Shown piece by piece: positions 34,436 to 47,667 of a stretch of DNA of 64,000 nt (position 1 is its first letter; each line of letters starts with the position of its first letter). This DNA is from Pseudoalteromonas phenolica (GTDB lineage Bacteria; Pseudomonadota; Gammaproteobacteria; Enterobacterales; Alteromonadaceae): NCBI RefSeq assembly GCF_005886345.1, contig NZ_PNEC01000001.1, forward strand, positions 62,001-126,000, given 5' to 3'. Made by a program: the position numbers and the translations under genes. Below the pieces are notes generated by a model. The model saw only the letters and a program-made list of their open reading frames with translations. It did no database searches and was not told the DNA's origin.

Positions 34436-35182
34436 CTATGTATTACTACAGGTGAGGCATTCAGGATCTTTAAACAAAGTGAACGACTTCTGCTCTAGGG
34501 TTAAACCATCCACTTGCTTAAACACACTACCACTATGATGACCTAAAATCATATTCACCGTATAAAGCGCCTGCATTGAGCCAATTACGCCGAGCAATGG
34601 GCTTAGTACCCCAAAGTTATCGCAGTTTTGCGCTACTTGTCCGTTTTCCTCAGGAAATAAACAAGCATAACAAGCACTGTCGTTTCTATAGTCAAACACC
34701 ATCACCTGACCTTGAGTCGCGATGGCAGCGCCTGAGATCAATACTTTATTATTCTCAAGGCAGTATGTATTTAGTAGATAACGGGTTTTAAAGTTATCGC
34801 TACAATCTAAGATAAAGTCGGCATCAGCCAATAACACATCTAAATTTTCTGCACTCAAACGTACGTGCACAGGATGCAGTGAAATTTGATTATTTAGACT
34901 GGTCAGTACCTTGCCAGCAGCTTTGGCCTTGCTTTGACCAAGGTGGTTTACCTTATACATGATCTGACGTTGAAGGTTAGACAGCTCAACCTCGTCATCA
35001 TCAATGAATGTCAGTTGCCCTATGCCTGAAGCCGCCAAATACAGTAAAGCCGGACTGCCTAAACCGCCACAGCCTACCACCGCAACTTTGGCACTTTTCA
35101 GCTTATTTTGCCCAGCTTCGCCAACTTCTTTGAGTAACAAGTGGCGGCTGTAACGCAGCCGCTCTTTGTCATCCAATGCCAT
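34436..35182 (-). CDS. thiF: ThiF/MoeB-family adenylyltransferase
   Basis: The 248-residue E1-like enzyme adenylates the C-terminal Gly of ThiS so that sulfur can be loaded. VAVVGCGGLGSPALLYLAASG is the nucleotide-binding loop, with DDDEVELSNLQRQ and DCSDNFKTRYLLN as further family motifs. Cys pairs CYAC and CLTC should bind structural zinc. By position (last gene of the thiamine operon, overlapping thiDE by 1 nt) it serves ThiS rather than MoaD, though family members can do both. Confidence 0.92.
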   Translation of the reverse strand: MALDDKERLRYSRHLLLKEVGEAGQNKLKSAKVAVVGCGGLGSPALLYLAASGIGQLTFIDDDEVELSNLQRQIMYKVNHLGQSKAKAAGKVLTSLNNQISLHPVHVRLSAENLDVLLADADFILDCSDNFKTRYLLNTYCLENNKVLISGAAIATQGQVMVFDYRNDSACYACLFPEENGQVAQNCDNFGVLSPLLGVIGSMQALYTVNMILGHHSGSVFKQVDGLTLEQKSFTLFKDPECLTCSNT

Positions 35183-36717
35183 TAAGCCTCACCTCGTCCT
35201 TTGCGAATTGCTGCTTTAAGCTCAAGAACCGCATTTTGGTGGTCATCAGCTAAAGTGATAGCACGCACAACCGCAACACAGCCCACACCAGTACTGGCAA
35301 CTTGCTCAGTACGCGCAATATCAATACCGCCTATGGCCACGGTCGGGTAATGTGCTTTCATTAACGGCACAAAATGCTTGAGCTTTTCAAGGCCCTGAAT
35401 TTGCCCTGTCATATCTTTGGTTGTGGTTGGATAAATCGCTCCGAAGGCTAAGTAACTTGGGCGGTAGTTGTGCGCACGCACCATTTCATAAAAGCCGTGT
35501 GTCGATACGCCTAAACGTAAACCTGCATTTTGAATTGCCGATAGGTTAGCTTCGCTTAAATCTTCTTGGCCAAGATGCACACCATACGCCCCGTGCTCGA
35601 TAGCTAACTGCCAGTAATCGTTAATAAATACTCGGCCTTGATATTTTTCACCCAGCATAATAGCCGTTTTGATCTCAGCTTCTAGGTTTGGATCGTTTGG
35701 ATCTTTAATACGTAGCTGTACGGTCGGTACGCCTGCGGCTAAACATTTTTCAATCCAATCAGCTGTATCTACAACCGCATAAAGCTCCAGCTCACCGTCA
35801 GTATCGGCAAAACCTGCTGCAAAATTAAAATCATCCGGCGCGTCCAGTTCTAACTCATCAGCTAACCAACTACCCGGTTCAATCACTTGCGGGAAATGCG
35901 TTAAGTCTTCTGGGAAGCCCGTATGCGCTACAGGGCCAATGCCTTCGCCATAACGCACGGCGCTTGCTAAACCTTGGTTGATATACGCTTTACCTAAAAT
36001 AAATGCATCTTTTAACGGGTAACCTTTGGCAAGGCAAGCCGCGATACATGAAGATAAACTACAGCCCGTGCCATGGGTATGTGGAGTGACTACCGCCTCG
36101 TTTCCTAGCCAGTATTCTTCTTGGCTGTCACTGCGACAATAATCTATGCAGTAGCCTTTCGGGTAATCCCAGTGACCGCCTTTGATCACCGCAGAGCCTG
36201 CACCAAAAGCCTGTAACTTTTCGGCCGCTTCAACCACTGAGCTTGGGCCAATAAGATAAATACCTGTGAGCAATTGTGTCTCGTGTGTATTTGGGGTGAT
36301 CACATCTACCAGCGGGAAAAGATACTTTTTCAGTGCGTCAACGGTGTCTTCTTCAGTTAAGGTGTCACCACTGGTTGCAATCGCAACCGGGTCATACACC
36401 ACCACTGGCGGCACCGCCCACGTTTTTTTGTAGTGAGCAATGTGCTCGGCGATTAACTCTACTTGCGCGATATTGGCGAGCAAGCCTATTTTAATCACTT
36501 TTGCAGGCATATCTTGCGCCAATGCATTAAGTTGAGACTCAATCACGGCATTACTAACAGGGTTAATAGCTTCAACCCCAAGGCTGTTTTGTGCGGTTAG
36601 CGCCGTGATCACTGTACAGCCGTGTACACCGAAGCTGTGCATAGCTTTAAGGTCGGCTTGAATACCTGCGCCACCACCACTGTCTGAGCCTGCAATACTC
36701 CAAACAACTTCTGACAT
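35182..36717 (-). CDS. thiDE: Bifunctional HMP(-P) kinase ThiD / thiamine-phosphate synthase ThiE
   Basis: The 511-residue fusion phosphorylates the pyrimidine HMP twice (ThiD, about 1-265) and then couples HMP-PP with thiazole phosphate to thiamine phosphate (ThiE, about 300-511). ThiD motifs are SIAGSDSGGGAGIQADLKA and HGTGCSLSSCIAACLAKG. ThiE motifs are VQLRIKDP, GVHLGQEDL and LAFGAIYPTTTK. The order ThiD-ThiE in one chain is a known variant in Alteromonadales. It lies between thiG and thiF in the operon. Confidence 0.95.
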   Translation of the reverse strand: MSEVVWSIAGSDSGGGAGIQADLKAMHSFGVHGCTVITALTAQNSLGVEAINPVSNAVIESQLNALAQDMPAKVIKIGLLANIAQVELIAEHIAHYKKTWAVPPVVVYDPVAIATSGDTLTEEDTVDALKKYLFPLVDVITPNTHETQLLTGIYLIGPSSVVEAAEKLQAFGAGSAVIKGGHWDYPKGYCIDYCRSDSQEEYWLGNEAVVTPHTHGTGCSLSSCIAACLAKGYPLKDAFILGKAYINQGLASAVRYGEGIGPVAHTGFPEDLTHFPQVIEPGSWLADELELDAPDDFNFAAGFADTDGELELYAVVDTADWIEKCLAAGVPTVQLRIKDPNDPNLEAEIKTAIMLGEKYQGRVFINDYWQLAIEHGAYGVHLGQEDLSEANLSAIQNAGLRLGVSTHGFYEMVRAHNYRPSYLAFGAIYPTTTKDMTGQIQGLEKLKHFVPLMKAHYPTVAIGGIDIARTEQVASTGVGCVAVVRAITLADDHQNAVLELKAAIRKGRGEA

Positions 36718-36744
36718 GTCAGACTCCTAAATTCTTTATCTATT

Positions 36745-37530
36745 TTAATCTTGGTGCCAAAACGGCATGCCCATGGTCGGCGTAGAAGGTGCCGCTACTT
36801 CTTTTTCAGGCATGGCTTTGGCTTCATAACTAAAGCGCCCTGCTTCTACTGCTGACTTAAACGCTTTGGCCATGGTCACCGGGCAACCCGCACCAGCAAT
36901 GGCCGAGTTTAATAGTACCGCATCATAACCTAGCTCAAGCGCTTGGCAAGCATGCGACGGTAAGCCTAAGCCTGCATCCACAATGAGAGTATGCTCTGGC
37001 AGGCGCTCTCGAATGGTTTTTAAATTATAAGGATTAATTAGCCCTTTGCCTGTGCCAATTGGTGCGCCCCAAGGCATCAATACCTCACAGCCTAAATCGG
37101 CCAGTCGCTGGCAGATCACTAGGTCATCGGTGCAATAAGGCAGTACTTTAAAGCCATCTTTGATCAAAATGTCAGTCGCTTCTAATAAAGCCACGGGATC
37201 AGGCTGCAAATTATACTCATCACCAATCAGCTCTAACTTGATCCAGTCTGTATCGAAGACTTCGCGGCACATTTGCGCCAAGGTCACCACTTCTTTGACA
37301 CTGTGGCAACCTGCTGTGTTAGGCAATACGCGCAGCCCTGTATCTTTGATTAATTGCCAGAAATCTTGGCCTGCCTCGACTGAGTTTTGGCGTCGCAATG
37401 ACACAGTCACAATTTGCGACTGCGATGCTACCAGCGATTGCTGCATAATTTGTGGAGATGGATAAAGCGCAGAGCCTATCAATAAACGGCTATCAAAGGT
37501 TTCGCCATAAATGGTAAGTGGTTTATGCAT
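36745..37530 (-). CDS. thiG: Thiazole synthase
   Basis: ThiG builds the thiazole phosphate ring from deoxyxylulose phosphate, dehydroglycine and ThiS-thiocarboxylate. The 261-residue TIM-barrel protein shows [21 protein letters not shown] at the start, WIKLELIGD (with the Schiff-base lysine), [13 protein letters not shown] and [11 protein letters not shown]. It begins 2 nt after thiS. ThiH is not in this operon; ThiO supplies the imine instead. Confidence 0.96.
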   Translation of the reverse strand: MHKPLTIYGETFDSRLLIGSALYPSPQIMQQSLVASQSQIVTVSLRRQNSVEAGQDFWQLIKDTGLRVLPNTAGCHSVKEVVTLAQMCREVFDTDWIKLELIGDEYNLQPDPVALLEATDILIKDGFKVLPYCTDDLVICQRLADLGCEVLMPWGAPIGTGKGLINPYNLKTIRERLPEHTLIVDAGLGLPSHACQALELGYDAVLLNSAIAGAGCPVTMAKAFKSAVEAGRFSYEAKAMPEKEVAAPSTPTMGMPFWHQD

Positions 37531-37532
37531 GT

Positions 37533-37727
37533 TTAGCCCCCTTGAATAGGCGACAATAACTCGATTTGATCGCCCTCTTTTAATTCAGCCACAGCACATT
37601 GGCTGCGCGGTACAAACTGCCCATTCACAGCCACAGCAAATGGCGGCACTGCGCCTTGCGATTCAATAAATGCTTGTAAATTAGTGTCGGTTAGCGCGAC
37701 TTGTTGACCATTGAATACGACGTTCAA
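37533..37727 (-). CDS. thiS: Sulfur carrier protein ThiS
   Basis: The 64-residue ubiquitin-fold protein ends in the required Gly-Gly (SPIQGG), which is adenylated by ThiF and converted to a thiocarboxylate, the sulfur donor for Thi[17 protein letters not shown] is typical. It overlaps thiO by 4 nt. Confidence 0.95.
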   Translation of the reverse strand: MNVVFNGQQVALTDTNLQAFIESQGAVPPFAVAVNGQFVPRSQCAVAELKEGDQIELLSPIQGG

Positions 37728-38734
37728 AGTAACCCCTTGCTCAGTGCTTGCTGCACCACAAAAGGTGCAAGTAAATAACCATGGCGATATAAGCCATTAA
37801 TTTGGATGAGGTTGTCTTTCACCTCAATGTTTGGACGATTATCAACAAACGCAGGCCTTAGCCCAGAATTAATCGACATCACACGCCCTTCACTAAAGCC
37901 GCTGTGTACCGTGTAGGCAGCTGACAACAACTCAAGCGTAGAGCGCACCGTGATCGGGCCATTATCTTGCGACTCAATTTCAGTCGCACCAATGACAAAC
38001 TCATGATTTGGTTTCGGCGCGATGTAAATTGGGTAGCGAGGATGCATTAAACGCACAGGACGAGTTAACGTCACTTCTGGTGCGTAAACGCGGGCTACTT
38101 CACCACGTACACCTCGAAGCCCTGTCACTTCATCTTTAGCGCCTAAGCCACGACAATCGATGATCCAATCGAATGCTTCACCGTTAACTTGCCCCTGCTC
38201 GCAATACACAGACTGCCCAAAATGAAACTCAACATCTTGCTGTTGTAGCGTTTCAAAACTGGCGCGATAAAAAGCCAAGTTATCGAGCTGGCCTTCACAA
38301 GGTAAAAATATGCCTTGATGAAAACGCCCTGCTAGTTCTGGTTCTAACTGAGAAATGTCTTGGCTATTGGCTATGTGTGCTTGGTGCCCTGCGAGGGGTT
38401 TTAAGCGCTGTGAAAAACTTTGTAAGTCGCCCTTGTCTTGCTGATGTGCAACAACGAGGGTACCTGCTTGTTGAAAAAATACCGGGGAAGAAAGTTTTGC
38501 CAAAAGTTCGGGCCAAAGTGCCATGGCTGTTAAGCCATCTTCGGCTAAATCCGCTTCACAAATTACCGACTCTGCCAACGGCGCTAACATGGCTGCCGCT
38601 AATACACCGGCGCTGTTATTTGCTTGTGCGTCGTCTTTTTCGAAGATACTCAGTTGATAGCGCTCCATCAGCATCAATGCTGCAACACGCCCCAACAAAC
38701 CAAACCCTAATACAGCAACTCTTGGTTTACTCAT
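37724..38734 (-). CDS. thiO: Glycine oxidase ThiO
   Basis: ThiO oxidises glycine to the imine needed for the thiazole ring, using FAD and oxygen; its presence indicates an aerobic thiazole route. The protein (336 residues from 38734) starts MSKPRVAVLGFGLLGRVAA, the FAD-binding loop, with a C-terminal VKDNLIQINGLYRHGYLLAP that is characteristic of glycine oxidases. The ATG at 38734 has AGGGGCAG upstream; an in-frame start at 38785 would add an unsupported 17 residues. Confidence 0.93.
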   Translation of the reverse strand: MSKPRVAVLGFGLLGRVAALMLMERYQLSIFEKDDAQANNSAGVLAAAMLAPLAESVICEADLAEDGLTAMALWPELLAKLSSPVFFQQAGTLVVAHQQDKGDLQSFSQRLKPLAGHQAHIANSQDISQLEPELAGRFHQGIFLPCEGQLDNLAFYRASFETLQQQDVEFHFGQSVYCEQGQVNGEAFDWIIDCRGLGAKDEVTGLRGVRGEVARVYAPEVTLTRPVRLMHPRYPIYIAPKPNHEFVIGATEIESQDNGPITVRSTLELLSAAYTVHSGFSEGRVMSINSGLRPAFVDNRPNIEVKDNLIQINGLYRHGYLLAPFVVQQALSKGLL

Positions 38735-38767
38735 TTCTGCCCCTAAAAACCCGAAGGTTATAAAACA

Positions 38768-38790
38768 ATGCCATGCTGTCCGCATGGCAT
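38768..38790 (-). other. Intercistronic hairpin between thiC and thiO
   Basis: A perfect 9-bp stem (38768-38776, 38782-38790) with a 5-nt loop lies in the thiC-thiO gap. On the minus strand it is followed only by a short T-rich stretch, so it may tune mRNA stability or expression of downstream genes rather than fully terminate. Confidence 0.5.
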
Positions 38791-38805
38791 AATCATCTAG
38801 TGTGA

Positions 38806-40773
<1,968 letters not shown>

Positions 40774-40898
40774 TTAAGGTGTCTTGTCAGATCTCCAGAT
40801 GGAGAGAGATGGGGGTTAGCCCAATTGGTCCGAGCTAAATGCATGCACGACGCATCTTAGCTTTTTGCAGCCAGCAAAGATATTTGCTTGCAAGGCAG

Positions 40899-40982
40899 CT
40901 TGTTCCCTACGCAGGTTTTAACCTGATCAGGTTCACGGATCCCGCAAATAATGCGATCTCAGCCCGAAGGCACTCCGACAAG
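40899..40982 (-). promoter_or_regulatory. TPP riboswitch (THI element)
   Basis: On the minus strand the conserved pieces occur in order: GTGCC with GGCTGAGA (P2/J3-2), a variable P3, then CCGTGAACCTGATC, GGTTAAAACC and GCGTAGGGAA. This is the thiamine pyrophosphate aptamer. It lies about 145 bases before thiC. Following it are a structured segment and the GAGG ribosome site, a plausible expression platform. High TPP should switch the thi operon off. Confidence 0.95.
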
Positions 40983-41019
40983 TAACGAATTGAGTGCAGT
41001 CTACTTCATAAACAATGGC

Positions 41020-41466
41020 TTATTCAAGACCATCTAAACGTTTAAAATGTAGTACTGGTTTACCATTTAGTATTAGCGCCTTATCTGACACCGTAAAAGG
41101 CACACCGATTTCTAACATATTCAGTAGCATACGCTCTTGTTTATCGAGCTCATCGGAGCAGAGCATTTTTGTCATGCCGATTTGCTCAACATACAGCTGA
41201 TTGCCTTGAATACGGGTTTTACCAAAGAAACGGTTGCATCCTGTGTGGCCCATGATCTGATTGTCTTCAACAAGCTGTAGGCGCATTTCACTACCAGTCT
41301 GCGCAACTTCATCAATCTGACTTAACTGCCAATGTCCTTGCGGTAGCGTTTTTTCAGAGAAAGGGTTAAGGCTCTTCGGGTCATCCCACACCATGGTGCA
41401 ACCAGATAAAACAGCAGAGCCCGATAAGCCCAAAACAATGGCTAAAGTAGAGTACTTATTTTTCAT
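41020..41466 (-). CDS. META/HslJ-domain lipoprotein
   Basis: The 148-residue protein has a lipoprotein signal (about 1-22, lipobox LSGC) and a META domain with HWQLSQIDE, GHTGCNRFFGKTRIQGNQL and KMLCSDELDKQERMLLNML, as in HslJ. HslJ contributes to novobiocin resistance in E. coli, but the biochemical role of the family is unknown. The two Cys in the domain may form a disulfide, consistent with the periplasm. No operon partner; the thioesterase gene lies 32 nt upstream on the same strand. Confidence 0.88.
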   Translation of the reverse strand: MKNKYSTLAIVLGLSGSAVLSGCTMVWDDPKSLNPFSEKTLPQGHWQLSQIDEVAQTGSEMRLQLVEDNQIMGHTGCNRFFGKTRIQGNQLYVEQIGMTKMLCSDELDKQERMLLNMLEIGVPFTVSDKALILNGKPVLHFKRLDGLE

Positions 41467-41498
41467 GCATGGCTTCCTATGTTTAGGGCTTAATTTCT

Positions 41499-41888
41499 TT
41501 ATGCAAATAACTGCTCAAGTTGCTCAGGCACAAATGGGCGACCTTTTTCATTCACCGAAGTGCCAGTTACTACCGCATCCAGCATCAGTTTATTGTCTGC
41601 TGCGCGGATCACCTTTTGATTAAAGGCGAATTTCAAACGACTTAAACGCTCTACTTCGACTTCAACGTAAAACGCATCACCCGGCTTTAATGAGTCTTTG
41701 TAGTTCATTTCTGAGCGGATCACCACTAAATTGACCTTATCACGGGCAAGTTGCGCAAAGTCGATATTTTTAGCTGCCAAAAACTCATGGCGTGCATGCT
41801 CTAGATAATTGAAATAGACGCTGTTGTTGACGATACCTTGCAAGTCGCACTCGTAGTCACGCACTTTAAACTCAACTTTGAAACTCAT
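41499..41888 (-). CDS. 4-hydroxybenzoyl-CoA-thioesterase family acyl-CoA thioesterase
   Basis: The 129-residue hotdog-fold protein has the signature RDYECDLQGIVNNSVYFNYLEHARHEFL, whose Asp (DLQG) is catalytic in 4HBT/YbgC-type enzymes. It hydrolyses acyl-CoA thioesters; the natural acyl group cannot be read. Length is normal. It lies in front of the META-domain lipoprotein gene and divergent from the TonB receptor. Confidence 0.88.
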   Translation of the reverse strand: MSFKVEFKVRDYECDLQGIVNNSVYFNYLEHARHEFLAAKNIDFAQLARDKVNLVVIRSEMNYKDSLKPGDAFYVEVEVERLSRLKFAFNQKVIRAADNKLMLDAVVTGTSVNEKGRPFVPEQLEQLFA

Positions 41889-42075
41889 TTAATCCTCATA
41901 AACTCGGTAGTCTTTGCCGCAGTTATAACACAATTAAACATAGTTTCACTTCTCTGTATGGTCTGATTTGTTAGAATAGCCAGCGCGTGCCGAACTTAAC
42001 TGCTTATTTTGAATTGAACAAAACTGACATTCAGAACGTGTGCACGCCTCACTATCAAAACGGAATAGCCTGAAA

Positions 42076-44154
42076 ATGAAAGCAAAAATCTCTCTGTTAT
42101 GCGCAGCCATGCTGCCTTTATTTGCCACTAATGCGGTTGCTGAGCAAAATAGCCTTGAAGTTATTGAAGTCACCGGTGACTTCAAAAAAGAAAGCATTCA
42201 AACCTTAAGCGCCAGTGCCAGCGTATTAGGCGAGCTTGAAATTACACAACGTGGTGCCAGCTACCTAGGTGAGATTTTAAATTCAGCGGCTAACGTCAAC
42301 TTCACTGCAGGCGCATCTCGTGGTCGCTTTGTACAAATTCGTGGCGTTGGTCTTCGCTCTCAATTCCAAGACCCAATCCAGCCAAGTGTGGGTTTACTCA
42401 TCGATGGCATTAACTACTCAGGTCTTGGTGGCAGTGCATTGTTATTCGATGTTGAGCAAGTGGCGGTTTATCGCGGCCCGCAAGGTACACGTTATGGTGC
42501 AGATGCCATGGCTGGTATGATTGATATGCAAACCGCTGCGCCTAGCCAAGACAAGGCATTGAAGGTGAAGCTAGGTGTTGGCAACTATAATAGTTATGAA
42601 GCAGGTATTGCTGCAGGCACTGGCTTAACTGATAGCTCTGCAATCAGAGTGAGCGGGTTCCAACGTAAGTCAGATGGCTATACCGATAACTTATACCTTA
42701 ACGAGCCAACTCAAACACAAGATGAGCAAGCGCTACGTGTTAAACTACAAAATGACTGGTCAGCCGATTTTAATACAACACTCGCTATCCATCATATCAA
42801 CATCGACAATGGCTACGATGCATTTACGTTAGATAATAGTCGAAATAGTGTTGCCGATGAACCTGGTCAAGATGACCTAGAAAGCGATGCATTTGCTTTT
42901 ACTGCCAATTACCAAGGTTTTTCGGCATTCAACCTCACTGCAACTGCAACTGGTTTACAAGCTGACTCTTTATATAGCTATGACGAGGACTGGGTATGTA
43001 AAGATGCGACCAACCCATTGTGCGAAGCTGGTCCACATAATGGCGGTTATAGCTCAACTGATAGCTATGCGCGCGATACAGAAAAGGGGACTCTAGACTT
43101 ACAGTTTAGTTCAAAAAATAACGACTGGGTGCTTGGTCTTTACAGTGAAAGACGCGATGTCGATTTAACTCGCGTTTATACTTGGCAATCACAAGATTTC
43201 TTATCTAGTTTTGATGTTCGCAACACCGCAATCTATGGCCAAAAAATCACACCTATTGCTAATGATGTTGAGTTAATTACAGGCCTTCGTGCTGAGAACT
43301 ATAGTGCCGACTATAAAGATAATAACGGCTTTAATGATAACACTGATGAAACCATGTTTGGCGGTAAAATCGCCCTAGAATACCAAGTCGTTCCTCGTAC
43401 TATGATTTATACGAGTTTATCTCGTGGTTATAAAATGGGCGGCGTGAATGGTGAGGCGCTTGCGAAAGCTAAAGATAAAAACCTGAATATTCAGCCAGAA
43501 AACTATACCTTCGACCCTGAATATTTATGGAATGCTGAATTTGGCGTAAAAGGCCAGTCAGAAGATAAAAGCCACACTCTTAGCGTTACTGCTTTTTACA
43601 TGAAGCGTGACGATATGCAGTTAAAGCAGTGGCAAGTTCAAGATCAACAATTTGCAGGTTACCTAGACAATGCCAGCTCAGGTAAGAACTATGGTTTTGA
43701 AGTAGAAGGTGTAAAACAATATACTGAACGCTTAACTCTCAACTACAGTTTTGGCTATCTACGCTCTAAGATCAAAGGATTTAAAACTGAAAGTGGCTTA
43801 GATCAACATAACCGTGAACAAGCACAAGCACCTAAGTACCAATACGCTGTTAACTTCACATATTCATTACTTGATAACCTAGATGCAAAGCTTGGTTTTG
43901 AAGGCAAAGACAGTTACTACTTGTCTGATAGTCACAATGACCAGGCGCCAAACCAAAACCTTATTAACGCAAGCCTAACTTACTTCGATAACAATTGGTC
44001 TCTAACGGCTTGGGGTCGCAACCTTGCTGATCGCGATGTACCTGTAAGAGGCTTTGAGTTTGGCAATAACCCACTTAAAGGCTATGAAACGGAAAACTAT
44101 TACCAATATGGCGAGCCACGCCTTGTAGGTTTAACATTTCAGTATGAACTTTAA
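42076..44154 (+). CDS. TonB-dependent outer membrane receptor
   Basis: The protein has 692 residues from 42076, with a signal peptide (ending NAVAE), a plug domain (about 25-160, with IQIRGVGLRSQFQDP-like text, GLLIDGINYSG and VEQVAVYRGPQGTRYGADAMAGMIDM) and a 22-strand barrel ending in a C-terminal aromatic pattern (LVGLTFQYEL). Such receptors import siderophores, vitamins or glycans with TonB energy. The ligand cannot be assigned; the gene is monocistronic. The start at 42076 gives a proper signal peptide and has GGAATAG upstream; the in-frame 42040 start does not. Confidence 0.92.
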   Translation: MKAKISLLCAAMLPLFATNAVAEQNSLEVIEVTGDFKKESIQTLSASASVLGELEITQRGASYLGEILNSAANVNFTAGASRGRFVQIRGVGLRSQFQDPIQPSVGLLIDGINYSGLGGSALLFDVEQVAVYRGPQGTRYGADAMAGMIDMQTAAPSQDKALKVKLGVGNYNSYEAGIAAGTGLTDSSAIRVSGFQRKSDGYTDNLYLNEPTQTQDEQALRVKLQNDWSADFNTTLAIHHINIDNGYDAFTLDNSRNSVADEPGQDDLESDAFAFTANYQGFSAFNLTATATGLQADSLYSYDEDWVCKDATNPLCEAGPHNGGYSSTDSYARDTEKGTLDLQFSSKNNDWVLGLYSERRDVDLTRVYTWQSQDFLSSFDVRNTAIYGQKITPIANDVELITGLRAENYSADYKDNNGFNDNTDETMFGGKIALEYQVVPRTMIYTSLSRGYKMGGVNGEALAKAKDKNLNIQPENYTFDPEYLWNAEFGVKGQSEDKSHTLSVTAFYMKRDDMQLKQWQVQDQQFAGYLDNASSGKNYGFEVEGVKQYTERLTLNYSFGYLRSKIKGFKTESGLDQHNREQAQAPKYQYAVNFTYSLLDNLDAKLGFEGKDSYYLSDSHNDQAPNQNLINASLTYFDNNWSLTAWGRNLADRDVPVRGFEFGNNPLKGYETENYYQYGEPRLVGLTFQYEL

Positions 44155-44169
44155 TAAGTGAAGTAAATA

Positions 44170-44194
44170 AAGGGCTATTTACCAAATAGCCCTT
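44170..44194 (+). terminator. Terminator of the TonB receptor gene
   Basis: Perfect 11-bp arms (44170-44180, 44184-44194) with a 3-nt loop, 15 bases after the receptor stop. Confidence 0.75.
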
Positions 44195-44208
44195 ATAATT
44201 TGCTCATA

Positions 44209-44245
44209 GAAAAAGCGCTCAATGTTTACCATTGAGCGCTTTTTC
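44209..44245. terminator. Second, bidirectional terminator between receptor gene and speD
   Basis: Perfect 15-bp arms (44209-44223, 44231-44245) with a 7-nt loop and A/T-run ends; serves speD on the minus strand and backs up the first terminator on the plus. Confidence 0.85.
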
Positions 44246-44256
44246 TTTGTATTTAT

Positions 44257-45075
44257 TTAACCTAGTTCAGGCAGGTTACGACCATAGAAGACTTCTTGGA
44301 TTTCACGCTCTACTTTCGCGCGGATTTCTTTTTCTTCTTCTGCACTTAAATCATTAGTGCTCAAGCCGAATAAGTAAGTATTTAGATCTGTCTCTTTTAA
44401 CATCATCTTAGTGTGAAATAAGTTTTCTTGGAAAACATTCACATCCACCATGTGATACGCTTCTTTGGTATCTTCTGTCATGTAATTCTGGATTGAGTGA
44501 ATTGCATGATCAATATAGTGTTTTACACCTGTGATATCACGCGTAAAACCACGTACACGGTAATCGATAGTTACCACATCCGACTCAAGTGAGTGGATTA
44601 AGAAGTTCAGCGCTTTTAGCGGAGAAATGACACCACATGTAGAGACTTCAATATCAGCACGGAATGTACAAATACCATCATTAGGATGCGCTTCAGGATA
44701 AGTATGAACACAAATATGGCTCTTATCTAAATGAGCTACCACTGACTCAGGCAATGGACCCGGTGTTTCATTACTATCGAACGTCTGCTGCTCTACAGGC
44801 TCTTCAGAGACCAAGATAGTCACACTTGCACCTTGTGGGTCATAGTCTTGACGAGCTATATTCAGTACGTTTGCACCTATGATATCAACCACTTCTTTTA
44901 GAATATCAGTTAAACGATCAGCACTATATTGCTCATCGATATATTCTAAATATTCTTTACGTTGTTGCTCCGTTTTAGCGTAACAAATGTCATAGATACT
45001 AAAGCTTAAACTTTTTGTTAAGTTATTAAAGCCATGGAGCTTAATTTTATCAAAGGGCTTGTTCACTTTGCTCAA
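44257..45075 (-). CDS. speD: S-adenosylmethionine decarboxylase proenzyme
   Basis: SpeD makes decarboxylated AdoMet, the aminopropyl donor for spermidine. The 272-residue enzyme is the E. coli type. Self-cleavage should occur between K118 and S119 ([19 protein letters not shown]), generating the pyruvoyl group on Ser119. [34 protein letters not shown] follows as in the family. No speE is adjacent, so the aminopropyltransferase is encoded elsewhere or the gene is used with another acceptor. Confidence 0.95.
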   Translation of the reverse strand: MSKVNKPFDKIKLHGFNNLTKSLSFSIYDICYAKTEQQRKEYLEYIDEQYSADRLTDILKEVVDIIGANVLNIARQDYDPQGASVTILVSEEPVEQQTFDSNETPGPLPESVVAHLDKSHICVHTYPEAHPNDGICTFRADIEVSTCGVISPLKALNFLIHSLESDVVTIDYRVRGFTRDITGVKHYIDHAIHSIQNYMTEDTKEAYHMVDVNVFQENLFHTKMMLKETDLNTYLFGLSTNDLSAEEEKEIRAKVEREIQEVFYGRNLPELG

Positions 45076-45150
45076 CCTTTAAACACAAAATCTGCACTGC
45101 AGAACTCAAAGAGGGCGGATTTTATACGAAAAATCCGCACTGAAAAAGCG

Positions 45151-45564
45151 TTATTTTACAGCGCTTTCCACAACCTCATGGCTATGAGTAATTTCTACTG
45201 ATTTATCAAGCATTAAGGCTACAGAACAGTACTTCTCAGCAGACAGTTGAACGGCGCGTGCAAGGTGCTTTTCAGAGACATCTTTGCCAGTAACTACAAA
45301 GTGTAGATTCATTTTTGTAAATACTCTAGGCGCACTTTCAGCGCGCTCAGCGGTTAGCTTCACTTCGACATTTTCAACTTGTTGTTTTGCTTTTTTGAGA
45401 ATGCTTACCACATCAACCGATGAACAGCAGCCTGTTGACATCAGTACCATTTCCATTGGGCTAGGTGCTGCGCTATCACTGCCAGTATCAAACACCACAT
45501 TATGACCAGATTGAGAGCGACCGATAAAGGTATCGCCTTCTACCCATTTAATATTTGCTTCCAT
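45151..45564 (-). CDS. OsmC-family protein (YhfA-like)
   Basis: The 137-residue OsmC/Ohr-fold protein has redox cysteines C46-C47 (LMSTGCCSSVDVV) and C113 (EKYCSVALML). The YhfA subgroup lies near crp in E. coli; here it is downstream of a terminator after a small unknown gene. OsmC-fold proteins reduce organic hydroperoxides, but the role of the YhfA branch has not been established. Confidence 0.9.
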   Translation of the reverse strand: MEANIKWVEGDTFIGRSQSGHNVVFDTGSDSAAPSPMEMVLMSTGCCSSVDVVSILKKAKQQVENVEVKLTAERAESAPRVFTKMNLHFVVTGKDVSEKHLARAVQLSAEKYCSVALMLDKSVEITHSHEVVESAVK

Positions 45565-45580
45565 TATTAACCTCTATAAA

Positions 45581-45609
45581 TAAAAACACCGCCTAATATT
45601 AGCGGTGTT
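45581..45609 (-). terminator. Terminator between the small 45.7-kb gene and the OsmC-family gene
   Basis: An inverted repeat (arms about 45585-45597 and 45598-45609, one bulged base) is followed on the minus strand by a T-rich tail. It lies about 80 bases after the upstream stop. Confidence 0.65.
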
Positions 45610-45691
45610 ATAAAATGCAATAAACTGTTTGAGACTGCAATTTTTTTATACCAATCCTCTTAACTGAGGGATTCATTTTAAGGGGGTGGTA

Positions 45692-46027
45692 TTAAATAGC
45701 TGCGTCGAATAGGTTCTTAACTAAGCCTGCAAACTCTTCTATAAACTCTCGTTGTTCTTTCGTCACTTGTTGCTCTGTGACACTAGACAGCACTTCTTGT
45801 AAGTCATAGACGATACCGTCAACCTCTCGCACGATTAAGCTGCGTTGCTCGGTTGATAACTCTGTGTTTTGCTCACAGATTTTTATTACATACTCAGCGA
45901 TGACATCTTCAATTAACTCCATCACCCTTGGTGCACCCGGCTCTATCTCGCCAGACTTTTCAAACAAGGTTAAATTGTGGGTTAAGTACATTACTAACTC
46001 ATCATAGCCCTGTTTATCTAATACCAT
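45692..46027 (-). CDS. Small acidic protein, possibly DUF3802 family
   Basis: The 111-residue protein (from 46027) is acidic and helical, with LDKQGYDELVMYLTHNLTLFE at the start and several Glu/Gln-rich helices. It resembles DUF3802-type proteins of marine gammaproteobacteria from memory, but I cannot confirm that here. The ATG at 46027 has AGGTGGA upstream; an in-frame TTG at 46051 with AGGAG upstream is a serious alternative. It follows astD after a terminator. No function is known. Confidence 0.7.
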   Translation of the reverse strand: MVLDKQGYDELVMYLTHNLTLFEKSGEIEPGAPRVMELIEDVIAEYVIKICEQNTELSTEQRSLIVREVDGIVYDLQEVLSSVTEQQVTKEQREFIEEFAGLVKNLFDAAI

Positions 46028-46115
46028 AGTTTGTCCACCTGAAACTCTCAAAGCATCTCCTATTGATTTAAGCAGAAACTCACATGCATTGCTACTTTTA
46101 CAGCTAACGGATGAA

Positions 46116-46141
46116 AAAAAAGCAGCCTAAGCTGCTTTTTT
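46116..46141 (-). terminator. Terminator of the ast operon
   Basis: GCAGC/GCTGC stem extended by A/T runs (46116-46126 and 46131-46141), CTAA loop, about 40 bases after the astD stop. Symmetric, so it may work both ways. Confidence 0.8.
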
Positions 46142-46179
46142 AATACTTTTATTCTACCTAAATAGGCAGTCTGTGTGAA

Positions 46180-47661
<1,482 letters not shown>

Positions 47662-47667
47662 CTATTC